The notes beneath the pieces are model-generated. The model saw only the letters and a program-made list of their open reading frames with translations. It was not told the DNA's origin and did not search any database. Made by a program: the position numbers and the translations under genes. 64,000 nucleotides of DNA from Coptis chinensis (lineage: Eukaryota > Streptophyta > Magnoliopsida > Ranunculales > Ranunculaceae): contig CM027385.1 of the NCBI GenBank assembly GCA_015680905.1, positions 79,815,501-79,879,500 of the forward strand, in the 5' to 3' direction. This document shows, piece after piece, positions 11,880 to 23,659 of the stretch (positions within the stretch are counted from its first letter, which is position 1; each line of letters starts with the position of its first letter).

Positions 11880-14800
11880 TCACTCGTTTGAGGGAGGATT
11901 CTGTTGTGGTTGAGGTGGGGACATGGAAGGTCCCGCTGCTTCAATGTTTAGCTCGGTAGTTCCTTGCACCTGTACAAGTGCACAACCAACGAAATGTCTA
12001 ATTAGTCTAAAACATTAAACATCATTTTCCCAACCAGGGGATGTTTCATAATTATCTACGTCATATAGATCAAATTAAACCCTTATACAGTGACAAGAAC
12101 AGAAATCTTCCTCTTTACTATGTGTAAAGAAGGTTTCCCTCCAAATAACAACAGTATAGCCCTGTTTTTGCGCCAGTCCATCTTTCTAGTACTATATAAT
12201 ATATTTTACGTAACTAGTAATGGCAATTCTTAGTACTACAATTACAGCTTCTAACCTGAGATCCAACTGCATGTTGACCATACTCCTGCCCATACTGATT
12301 GTTTCCACATTGTTGCACAGGAGGCTGTACTATAGGCTGTAGAGGAGGCTGCACTATAAGCTGCGCAGGAGGCTGCAAAATGCAAGTCAGGGTGACAGTT
12401 AGATAGATCAAATATTAGGATTTAGTAGATTCAAGTTTCTTCGCTCACATGGTTGTTCCATATTCTTGACAATAAGAAATTCTATCCCCCAGGTTCTATA
12501 ACAAAAGATCATGGTCCTATACTCCTATCCATGTCAGAAATCTTGTTCTGACAAAAGTACGTAGGGTTGGAGACCAACCATGTCCCAACAAAAGATAAAA
12601 CATAACCAACAAGGAAGCCAACTGAACCAACAAGTGTTTGGGATTTCTATGAAGGACTGTACATGGAGAGCAAATCCAGTTCTTGGTTTGGTTAGCTTGG
12701 ATGAATTTGCACAAGATGATGCTACTTGGATTTATTAGTCAAGCCACATTTTAAGCAATTATATCCAAGAAAGTGCTAACATTTTGTGAGCCTTAGTAAT
12801 GAGCTCATAAGTCTAATGAGATACATTAACCACCCTTTTGGCCATACCTATTTTGGACTTGCTAAAAGTCCGGATACAGAAATGGTTGTTCAAAAAGAAA
12901 TTCACATAAGAAACAGCAAATAGTTTTTAAATGCGACCCCTTCTTGGTTGACTATATTACTTACCCCTTCAACTTGTAGGAGCTGTTAAATTTACAACAG
13001 TTAGAAGTTAAGCCTTTTGTGTATTATTTATTTATTTGACTGGTTTTGGTTGGCTCATAGCCTCCTGCAAGGGATGACCTGGAGTCAAGGCACACACGCC
13101 CGTCCGTGACTTACCTGGCATGGTTCTTTACATGGGGTGGGAGCACGACTCAGAACTACAGACCTCTAAGAAGTTAAGAGTACACAGCAACCAACTAGTA
13201 TTCTCGCTTGGGTGTGGTAAAAGTTGCAACATTGGATGACCCAAAGCAAAATAAATTGTTACATGAAAAGAGATCTTCCATCTAATTATCATGGAGCTTT
13301 CCCCAAGATACAAAATTAAAAAAATATCTTGCCTTCAGGTAGTATCAGTGTTCTAAATTTGAAATAAGATTTAATATTTGTTAACCAGCTGCTTCAGATG
13401 CACTTATATTGCCATCTTTGCCAAAAATGTAAAATTTGTCACCCAATTGACAACTACGTTATAAGATCCAAAACTTCTGAGGGGAACAATGTACCTGCTG
13501 ATAGTAATGAGTGTTCCAGGCCTGTGCTTGTAATGGGGTATGTTGCTGTAGTTGTTGATGCTGCTGCTGCTGTTGCTCATAGTAATAATGCCACATCTGA
13601 GGATTAAATACTTGGTTACCCTGCATATGTCCATATTGGACATTGTTTTGCTGTGGATATTGATAACCTTGTACTTGAGGATGAGCAACAGGTTGGGAGA
13701 CTGGTTGAGGTTGAGGTTGAGGTTGAGGTTGAGCCTGAGCCTGAGCCTGAGCAAAATACAGTTGCTGCATGTTTTGAACTGGCCACTGGTATACACCCAT
13801 CGGTTGCACTTGAGGAGCAGCTACCTGATGATTTGGTGCTTGGTTACCTGGTTGCAACTGTGGGTTCTGCCATATCTGAGGCTGAGAGGGCAAATTTTGA
13901 CTGCCAAAAGTTTGTGGGTGCATTGGAGATGATTGATACTGTGGTTGTGGATAAGCTTGCAATTGTTGAGGCTGTTGAGTTTTAGGGGACACAAGAATAC
14001 CACTTCTAGCATCAACAAGGGCCTCCCCATAATTCTTCCTATACCGATTTTCTTCATTGCCAACACTACGATTGGATGTATGACTTGTGGGTATCGCTCG
14101 TTGTGAACGTCGATGCCTTTTTTGGGAACTCAGATCACTGGGAATTTTCTGAGGACTACAATCAGATTGCGCATGAGCTTGACCACTGGATTGTGTGCAT
14201 GCCAGATTAGACAAAGAGACACCATCAGGATAATCACCATCTCTCTCGGTTCTTCCATTTGATCGAAGCGTCCCACAGTTGTGAGATGTGGTTGGGTTAT
14301 AATCTTGAGTCTCATCATTCTGAGAATTTATTGAAAGAGTGTCCAGTGACGGCGGCCTCAGATCATCATTCGGTTCACAGTCTGCTTTCTTCTGGACTTC
14401 GTTTGCTCCTTCTGGAAATTCTTGTGCAGTAACCAGAACTTGACGATCAACAGCTACTTCATTTAACAAATTACTAGTTTCTTCATTCTGTTTGCTTACA
14501 TCTTCTCCAGACTGTTCCACAATCTTGGGAGATGCTAATGGTTGCAGCTTCTCCATTGTGCTATCAATACATACCAACTGGGACTCAAAGACAGGAGCAA
14601 TGTCAGGCTGGATGTCCGTGTTTTCAGGCACAGATGATTTCTGGTCTGGCTGTAATGCCAGCACTGAAATATGAGGCGTTTCATCTCCAGACACAGTATG
14701 AGGCAAGGAGATGACCACATCATGCCTTCCTTCTGTCTGGTCATATAAGGTAGGCCTCAGTAAATACGGAAATAACTTTCTGTGGCGACTCCATGCTTTC

Positions 14801-17800
14801 ATCAAATCGTGGATATCTCCATAATAATCCACAAACTGCTGCCCATTAAGATTCATAAGCATAAGATACTAGTTGGTAATAGATTATTATATTCCTACGG
14901 TGAATAAATGAAAGAATTTTGTGATACACTGAATTGTGGTTTAGTCCCACATCAGATGGGAACCCATCTTGGATCCTGGTTATATTGGATCGAATATGTC
15001 GAGGAGTTTAAGCCCCATACTCATGGATCATGGATGGGCAGGCTTCGGACTTGGGCCTTTGGGTGGTGTAAGTGGGGACAGTATTGACATGTGGCGTGCG
15101 TGGTAGTAGGGTCGTTACAAACGTAATGTCAAACCTCAAAAGCAAATACTGTTATAAGACTAAGTAACATAAGAAACTATGATCCTTTTTTCACTATTTC
15201 TTTCAATGAAAAACAGTCAGATGGTGAAGCTATTATCTGCAAGGACTTCGACTGCAACTTGGATGTATACTTGACGTTCACGGGTGAAGATTTTTCAACA
15301 ACACGGAGGGCATAAATACATGGTATTTCCCTGACAGTTGCATGGCAACCAGAACGAAAAATGAAAAATAATTCGAATACCTTTCCAAGCACTTATGCAT
15401 GTCTGAGTGAATTACGACTGTAATAATAGTGAACACTGAATGACGTTTACAACCCATCAGTACCAAGTACATTTATTAATGCAAGCAAAGACCACTTAAA
15501 CAAAGTGTCTCTTTGGAGAGAAAAAACCACTTAAACAAAGTGACTCTTTGAGGAAAAAGAAAGTCAGTATAAGCTGAACTGATGAAATGATATTGACCGT
15601 TCTTAACTTTTAACAGAATGGAAGTCAGTGATACAGGCTTCTAGCTGTTTAATCCAAAATCCTAGGAGTTAACTAAGTATTGTGATGTATAGAAAACATA
15701 CAAGTCAGTTTTGGACTGTTCCGTTCAGGTGTTCAGAATGCAACTTATGACTTGTGAGTCATTGTCCATCAAGACTTGGGAGTCCTTAAACCTGTTTGCG
15801 GGCTACCATGGTCAGCTTCTTTGGTATTCTTTTCTAGAGATATTTTTGTTAATTCAATAGAATATGTTAATGACTGGAGGAGTAAAAAGACAAACTAACC
15901 TCTATATAAAGTTTTGATATATCTTCGCGAATCTTCATTGCTCAAACCATGAGATGCATCTGGTCCTGGAGATATTGCCTTGGAAACAATAGAGTCAACA
16001 ACATCAACTTGCTTTCGACCATTGTGCATTGTCTCAAAGTTCAATAATCCCTGCAAAAACCGATAATGAGAACTTTCAAAGGAACCTTATCATTTATAAA
16101 AAGGAAATGTATACAATAACCTTTTTAATTAAATGCTCAGTGTGTGGCTTTCAGATTACTGTTTATATTCAATGGCCTGAGTCAGTAATGTGGTGATGGA
16201 TGAAAAATCACAACGTTATTTGAAGAATTTTGGAGATCTCAAAGCGGAAACTTATCATAGGGAGTAGGGATTCCTAGTATGCAGAAATCCTAAGCTTTAC
16301 ATGTTAAAAGGTTAAGACCAATGGAACAGCTTAAAACACACACACACACACACACAAAACAGAAAATAAATATTTAAACCATCAGAGGCAACAGGTATTA
16401 CCGTATTAGCATTTTAGATTCATTAATTTCAATAATTTGTCAACATAATATAGGCATGCATATAGCTAAGAATCATAACTCCAAAAAAGGACTTACACTT
16501 ACAGCTGATGAAAGATATTAAGGAAACTGTTGTTAACATCAACCAAATTAGAAATGAATTGAATTGGATTACGAAAAACAAATACCTCTATAAGAACTTT
16601 GCAGTGAGGCAAATGTTGAATACCCTTGATTAAGACATCTCTAGCGGCATCAACGCTGCCGGTGACCTGAAACAAGTGATATGATTTAAGAATTATTTAC
16701 TCACAAGAAAGATCCAGGGCAAGGGCAAAGGATTTAATTGGCTTAATTCACTGCATTTGCAAAGAAAATTTACCAGAAGCACTTTAAAGAGTAATTCAAG
16801 TACAACACATCAATAATCAACAGTGCCTCTACAGTCTACAATCATGTTGTCCTTATATGTGATGATTGGTACTGATAACTTATTAAGTACTTCGGTAGAA
16901 TGCAAATGCAACGTACAATAATTTATTGATAGCTACAACAATTGTGACATTTTCTTAAGCATAATGGGATTCTGTTACTGAAAGTTTTAGCCTAAATTCA
17001 ATTATCACATACTACATTGGTCCTCCTCATGGGATTTCCCTTGGGGGCCAATTCTTCACCATCCCAACATGTATCTATTCCTCATAAAATGAAACTGTTT
17101 GTTTTTCTTGTGTACAAAAAATATTAAGAAAGTGTACGAGTGCATCACTTGGTGAATAAACAGCCTACCATGTATTTGAATCGAGAAAAATTAACCGAAA
17201 GCACGGAAAAAATATGTGATTTCTGCTTCTCTATTGCCATTTCAAGCGCTTCTTCGTATACTTTAAAAGCCGCTGCAGGATTCCCCTGACATAAGCAGAC
17301 AAAACAAGTTGTAAGCATATTAATGTTTCGCCTCACCCAAGATAACTGTTTACCAGAAAGTGCATACCAGCCGCTTTTCCATGTTAGCTTCCCTTGTAAC
17401 ATTTTCAACGAGGTCAGAACTTAACTCTGAATCACATTGACGAAACACAGCACGGGTTCCTAATGCATCTCCTATTTTTTCTTTAAACCTAGCACATAAA
17501 AGATGGATAGCTGGTACTCTCTGTTTGGAATACAGTGGACAAGAGACCATAAGAACCCATTATAAGTATAATATTTTATATCTGAAACCCATAAATATCC
17601 TAGCTATGCTGGTGTATACCTTCATAAAAACTTGTGTTGCTCGAACAAGTGCAAAGTTTGCTATCTCTCTTCCACCCTTAGTTTCCATAAACTCCACATA
17701 ACGCATCCAAAATTCAGGGTAGTTAGCACATGGAATCAAGCATCTCTCGTGAAGTTTCACAGTCTGCAAATATAAGATGATAAACATTTAAATAAGACGG

Positions 17801-19720
17801 AGAACAATAAGACACCTTTAAAACCACCAGGATAGCAAAATAAACTTTACCCAGTCAAAATCTCCTTGCATCTCAACAAAGTCAAGATACTGATGCCAAT
17901 TTTCTATCTGACTGACATCAAGTGGCTTTACATGGAAATAGGGCCTCCCTATGCGAGTCTCAAAGAAACATATTTTTGCATCCAAATCACTTGCATTCTG
18001 AAAGAACAGTTCTCCAGTAAATAAATATTTCTGCAATGCACTGAGCCTACGCAAGCCAATTGTGGGATCAAGGAGGTCTTTAATGACAAAAGAGATATCC
18101 TCATCGTCATACGTTTTTACATGAGTTATTTCACCATTGGGTATGGGATCTGATTGCACTTCTGCAGCATCATTACTCTGTAAATTTAGCTCTTCTTCCC
18201 AAATAGCAGCCAACTTTTTAAAACTGAAGAAATTTTCATAGAAATCTAAGAATACGGTTTAATGTCATATTCACTGTGGTCCTATAAGAGAGATGCAAAA
18301 TGATATATAAATAAAGAAACAAAGATGTCCTTGAATAGATTGGAGACGTACCTATCATAATAGCTACATAACTTTTTCGTTGGATGTTTCAGAGTCCGGA
18401 TGTAAACATGAGCTAGGAAACTCCATTTCTTCTGAGAATACTCAAATTCAATATATTTATCCCATAAAAGATAGCACCGATAGTCGTTTCCAACAAATGA
18501 AATTCCTCTTTCAAATAACCTGTCCGAAAAAGTTAAGAAAGAATCATCGATTTTTGTACAATGCTCCATTGTTTTACTACACACAATCCATAAATTCCCT
18601 TATTCCCCAATGGAGTGGAATTTATAATTGAGAACAGATAATGGTCAGCAGAAACTGCAGCATGATATTATCTACAGTAAATGCATATTTTTGTTAAGAG
18701 AATTCCAATAACATCTTAAAGCCTGACTGCTTAAGATAATGCCAATAACACCTTAAAGCCTGTTTGTTGATTAGGATCCAATCTTAATTCGAGGGGAACC
18801 TACATTTTAAAATAGTAGAAAGCTGAAAAGACCTTAACATGAAGACAACAAAACTGCAAAGATGACACGTGTCAAACAACTATACTACTAACTTCTTTCG
18901 GCAAGTATAATTGACATGCAAAGCGCTTGCACTGCTTATGCCAAATACACAATGAAACAAACGGATTGGATTGAATATGCATGCTTGCTTACCTACGTTG
19001 GGTATATCTAATTAGAGTATAAATATTTGTAAGGATATTTCTTAGTTTTTACAGATTGGTCATAAGGAGTTTTATATAGTATTATGTGGAAACCAATAAT
19101 AACATAGTTTACCTTCTAACATTTTCTGGATCTTCAAATAACAGCATGGAAAAGCTACAGTAATCAACCCACAGTTCAACACAGTAGGTCGCTGACTGAA
19201 CCGCACGTTCATAAACTTCAACAACCTTGTCCACAATGCATAAACGCGCTTTGTGACCAGCATACTTCCTCCAGTAACCATAACATAAAGGGAACTCCGA
19301 CAAGAAACTGTCGTACACTGACGATATCTTCTCCACATCACCCTGCAGTAATTACCCAATACTTAATATAATACATTCAAAGAAAACCATATTACAATCA
19401 CTACAAGCATCACTTACAGGTGATGTCTTCTCCACCTCTGCAATAAGTGAAGTCCATGTATCAAAAATTTCATCAGACCCAACTGCAAACCAAATTCCAC
19501 ATTTTACTTTGTTAGTTCAGCAAGTAACATTTACCCAAGCTCAAATAAGTCACACAACAAGCCCATCTTTTGTTCTTCTTGAAAACTTAAGATTTTTAAG
19601 CTAGTTTTATTAGTGAGTATTAGTGTTTGACGAAATGCCTGAGAGAAAGGAAAATTGGCAAAATGGAAAATGATCGTTACCGTGATTGTTGAATTGAGCT
19701 GATTGTTCTGATATTGGCAT
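11880..19720 (-). CDS. PRP39: Pre-mRNA-processing factor 39, PRP39-2-like
   Basis: HAT-repeat (half-a-TPR) protein of the U1 snRNP, helping 5' splice-site choice in the nucleus. Coding exons on the minus strand: 19681-19720, 19418-19482, 19113-19342, 18352-18519, 17851-18223, 17620-17763, 17368-17520, 17169-17285, 16586-16666, 15900-16050, 13495-14838, 12256-12372 and 11880-11969. The total is about 3073 nt, or about 1023 residues. HAT signatures include [61 protein letters not shown] and [11 protein letters not shown]. The 1.34-kb exon encodes a long, disordered, Q/P-rich tail with an [14 protein letters not shown] run, as in the longer PRP39-2 type. Oddity: exon 10 ends in phase 1 (15900) but the next exon fits only in phase 0 from about 14838, so this junction is unresolved and the total is one base over a multiple of three. 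Confidence 0.85.
14935..15119. mobile_element. LTR/TRIM-like fragment in a PRP39 intron
   Basis: About 185 bp starting TGTGGTTTAGTCCCACATC and ending GGTCGTTACA. The TAGTCCCACATC word and the TGTAACGAC-type inverted end are seen in plant TRIM-type LTRs. No internal domain or second LTR is visible, so it is probably a solo or partial LTR lying in the large intron before the Q/P-rich exon. Confidence 0.35.
16336..16357. repeat. (AC)n microsatellite
   Basis: A run of alternating CA dinucleotides lies within a PRP39 intron, with no sign of function. Confidence 0.85.
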
Positions 19721-20139
19721 TGGAAAGGTCTAGTGAGTTATAAATCATCCAAAGCAGGAGAGGTGTTAGCTCTTTTTCTGTACTGGTGGATGAAAATTTT
19801 AAAGGTTTGAACTTTTATATGTGTTTCGTAAGTGGTAGTGTTTATTTTCACCCACTGCCAATGGTTATTTTTACCAACTTAGAGTTATATTTGAATTATA
19901 TTTATTTATTTTCACCCACTACAATGTTATTAAAAAAAATAATAACAAGACAAGAAAAAAATTGAACTTTTTTTTATTGACTTTATTGTTTTTAGCTAGC
20001 TTTGATGAAGACGTATATTGTGGATCACTTTTTTGATATTAAGTTTTAGCTCTGATACTTAACCATAAAAGATTTAATTTAGTTTTATTTATTTATTTAT
20101 TTTTAAAGTCATGAATTTAAGTAAATACAAAGCAAAATA
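19721..20139. promoter_or_regulatory. Upstream region of the PRP39-like gene
   Basis: AT-rich DNA between the PRP39 start codon and the first retroelement remnant, so any promoter lies in roughly the first 400 bp. No distinct motif was recognised. Confidence 0.35.
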
Positions 20140-21195
20140 AATCATTAGGGAATATTTCCTAGTGGACGAGTTATAGCTTCGTGAGAGTTTTTCAGTGAAG
20201 ATATTCACAAACTTCATCTATACTACAACGACTAAGAAATAAAACTATTGTTTTCTTATTTCTACTCCCAATTATCTTTTATATCTCACTAGCAATGAAT
20301 ACAAAATAATCAAGTTGAAACCTAAGCTAATATATGCATAATAATCGATCATCTACGAATAAACATATATACAATGAGTAATACTATGAAATGCACTAAC
20401 AAGTCCGTTTCTAAAACTTTGGAATAGCGTCTTGAAGGAAATATATTGCTACTCCAGTGTGCAGTGTCCTTAAGCAGATCCTCACATAAAAATCAAGACA
20501 AAAATACTTTGATTTTTCCGCTCAAGTTTCACTACTCCAGTGTGCAGTGGGCACACTTTACCTTACAATCTCAATGACATACAAGGAAGCCGAAGTCGAT
20601 CAAACACATCTGCCACTTACTATCACACTAACCTATTCCTAATTGAGCTAGAGGTCTTTATTAGGTGTTGCGGGGATTAGAAGATGGTTTAAGAAGGAAG
20701 GAAATGGATATTCAAAAAGGACAAGTCTGAGATAATAGAGTATTCATATTATGTAACTAGAGAAAACCTTGTTATTTACTTTTGCTTCTACACTTTGTTT
20801 CCATCCTTAGTCATATTTTTATTTTTCTTTGGCTTTTGACTCCTTTGATTCTATTTTTAGAGATCTAACTCTTTATTTTCTTTTATTTATTTGGATGAAA
20901 ACTTTTTTTTTTTTTTATTTGAAGCGACTAACAAATTCTTGATTTCAAAGGTCTTTCTCTTTTCCTATTCTTCATCTCTATTCTCAGACTCATTCAAAGA
21001 ATGGGCAGGCTGATTTTATTTTTTTTTTTTGTTTTGTAAAAGGGTAAAGAAATTGTGGTTTATGAAAGGCTAAAGAAAGGCTCAGAGGGGCGACTAGCGG
21101 AACATAATTCATAGGTTTGAATTTTGGCTATATCGATCCAAAGAGGGCCTAAATTCTCGCTTAAGATATGGTATAGTGATCAAGCAAGTGGACAA
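20140..21195 (-). mobile_element. Athila-like Gypsy 3' region fragment, inverted copy of 55228-56250
   Basis: This kilobase matches, in reverse orientation and with scattered differences, the non-coding stretch just before the 3' LTR of the Athila-like element further right. Shared landmarks include CTAGTGGACGAGTTATAGC, the GAAGATGGTTTAAGAAGGAAGG-like stretch and ATCGATCCAAAGAGGGCC. No LTR flanks it here, so it is a truncated fossil lying against a different Gypsy remnant. Confidence 0.7.
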
Positions 21196-21369
21196 GAATT
21201 ACACAGGCGACAAAAAAGAAAAGGGAGATGGGAAGTTATCGGCAAATTGGGAAAGTCCATATATTGTCCATGAGGTGTGATAAATGGAGCGTATTATCTA
21301 AAGAAAGCTAATGGTGAATTGTTAGCAAAACCTCAGAATATCAGTAATCTGAAGGTATTTTATCAATAG
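21195..21369 (+). mobile_element. Tat-like Gypsy pol tail (integrase C-terminus)
   Basis: Translates to the typical end of plant Ty3/Gypsy integrase: KLSANWESPYIVHE, then NGAYYLKKANGELLAKP and NISNLKVFYQ at the stop. Only the tail is present. Tandem repeats and an antisense coding region follow it, an arrangement known in the Tat group (Retand, Grande, Ogre relatives). It is an old, broken copy. Confidence 0.65.
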
Positions 21370-21479
21370 TGTATTTTTTGAAATTTTATGGGAAATTAAC
21401 ATGTATAGCAGGAATTTTCAATTCAATACAAATGGATTCACGTTTCAAATTTAAATTTTCATATAAAAAATATGGTGGT

Positions 21480-22160
21480 ATCATATGATTAAAAGTCCTA
21501 GGATCAATAAAAATATTGATTTCAGGAATATCGGCAAAAAGTCCTAATATGAAAAATAGGGGCAGATATCAGCATAAAAAGTCCTGGTATCGATAGAAAT
21601 ATTGATATCATGCATATCTACAAAAAGTCCAGATATTAGAAACAGGGGCAGATATCAGGCATAAACAGTCCTGAGATTGATAGAGATGTTGATGTCAGGC
21701 ATATTGTCAAAAAATCCTGATATCAGAAACAATGGCAGATATAAGGCATAAGAAGTCCTAGTGTCAGTAGAAATGGTGACATCAGGTGTAAGAAGTCCTG
21801 TTATCAACAGACGTGTTGGTATCAGGCATATTATCAAAAGTCCTAGTATTGAAAGAAATGTTAATATTAAGCGTAAGAAGTCCTCATATCAACAGACGTG
21901 TTGATATCGGGTATATTGTCAAAAAGTCCTGATATCAAAAATAGTAGCAGATATCAGGCATAAAAAGTCCTGAGATTCACAGAGATGTTGATGTCAGACA
22001 TATTGTCAAAAACTCCTGATATCAAAAACAATGGCAGATGTCACATAAAAAGTCCTTAGATTGACAGAAATGTTGATCTCAGTCATATTGTTAAAAAGTC
22101 CTGATATCAAAAACAGGGGAGATATCAGGAATGAATAGTTCTGAGAGGTACAAAATGATA
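21480..22160. repeat. Tandem repeats around AAAGTCCTGATATC
   Basis: A degenerate array of roughly 90-bp units, each made of two related halves of about 45 bp. Recurring words are AAAAGTCCTGATATCA, GGCAGATATCAGGCATAA and GATGTTGATGTCAGGCATAT; at least seven units or partial units are visible. The array sits in what would be the 3' untranslated part of the Gypsy remnant. Confidence 0.75.
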
Positions 22161-22242
22161 ATATCGGACAAGATATCAGCAAAAGATGAGGCATTAGAGA
22201 TCATTCAGTAATAAAGGTATGTGGTAATTATTTATGTTAATC

Positions 22243-22500
22243 TAATTATTGCCGAGATTCTTTTTTTGGTTGAGGATATCGAAAATTATATTTTCTTTTA
22301 CAAGTCTAAATATCGCCGATAAACTCTTTTTGGTTGAAAGTATCGAAAATTAGATTTTCTTTTGGATACAAGTCCAAACATCGCCGATACTCTCTTTTTG
22401 CTGAGATATCAAAATAAGATTTTTTTGGATACAAGTCTAAGTATCGCAGATACTCTCTTTTTTATTGAGGATATCGAAAATTGTATTTTTCTCTTGGATT
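22243..22500. repeat. Second tandem array, about 60-bp units
   Basis: Four diverged units carry ATCGCCGATA, CTCTTTTTGG, GATATCGAAAAT and TTGGATACAAGTC. The sequence is unrelated to the neighbouring 90-bp array. Confidence 0.7.
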
Positions 22501-22909
22501 TGCAATAATGATAAATGTAAATAATTTTCTTTGAAAAATATAAAAGGGTATCCAAAAATTGGTATCCAAAAATTGATTTGACAAATAGTCAAATAGCAAA
22601 AACTAGTGAAAAATTCATAACAAAAACTAGTGGAAGTTAGAAAGTATAGCAATCAAAAAGTATAAATTGATTTAAAGAGCAGGATTGTTGAGAAGCGCAT
22701 CAACATCAGAGGGTACCCTCAATATTTTGACCATCAACTTTCATCATCAGAAATCATATTGTTTTTCGTAAGAATGTCAAACATAAGGCCTGCATTTTTC
22801 CAACTTATCACCTAAAGAATTTACAGCTGCCATGACAATATTGAATTCAATAACGGCAGCCTCAGCGGACTTTCGACATTTTTTTGTTTTACGGCAGCAA
22901 AATCTTCAA

Positions 22910-23647
22910 TCATCTTTTCACAAGTTCGGCATGATCAGCTTCTATATCGGATAAAGTCTTCTCAGCCTTTTCAGATTGCAACTTCATATCAATTCTCAGT
23001 TGACGGATTTCCTTCTGGAAGCCGCTATTTTCTCGAATTACTTTATCAAATTCTAATTGCTGAGAAGTCAGGGTTTTCCTAATGTGTCCGAGTTCACAGT
23101 CTTGCTTATGAAGCAGTTCGAATTGAGCCATTGCAAGTATTTTCGCCTATGAAAATATCAAAAGCAGATAAGCAAAAAAAAAACAAACAAAAAAAAAACA
23201 TGAGTTACCTTCTCCATATGATCATAAAACTCAGTAAGGCGCTTAGTGGGATTGATGTCGTTAGCAACAATTTTATCTTGGGGAAGAACACAGCTGCTAG
23301 CTAAGGCGACACCTAGCTCATCTTTGTGAGTATCTTTGAAAAGCGAGGCGGTTAAAGGGATTTCACTACCATCAGTAAGGCGAAACACAGGTCTGAAGAC
23401 TTCTTTGGTATCGGCTGATGAGACAGAATTAAGAGTTTGACCTTTCAGCAAACCCACTCTCTTCCCAAGCATGGCTGGTTTTTCTTTTCTTAGAATGACC
23501 AGCAGCTGTCGAGGGTGGGATGGAGGTATTTGGTTGAGAAGAAGTAGGAGCAGAAGTATTAAGTTTGTAAGACCCAAACACAAAATGGACATCACTACAT
23601 ATACATATATAAGATATATAAAACATATGGTATTTCCCAAAGCTCAA
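22910..23647 (-). mobile_element. Antisense coding remnant of a Tat-like element
   Basis: Minus-strand coding pieces include a serine/proline-rich stretch, the segment FRPVFRLTDGSEIPLTASL with ALASSCVLPQDKIVANDIN, and a clear coiled coil (MAQFELLHKQDCELGHIRKT and following, with heptad L/I residues). A protein of this layout encoded antisense to pol and downstream of it is known for Tat-group elements. It is broken in several places. Its function in any living copy is unknown. Confidence 0.5.
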
Positions 23648-23659
23648 AAACGTTTGGGG

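Noticed and set aside
13552-13985. Plus-strand open frames rich in Leu/Arg or Val/Glu dipeptides opposite the PRP39 exon
   Set aside because: They are the complement of the Q/P-rich repeat (AQAQ...PQPQ) of the PRP39 C-terminal exon and show no independent coding signal.
21480-22500. Possible CRISPR-like array
   Set aside because: The repeats are contiguous and degenerate without unique spacers, in a plant nuclear retroelement context; this is a tandem satellite-type array.
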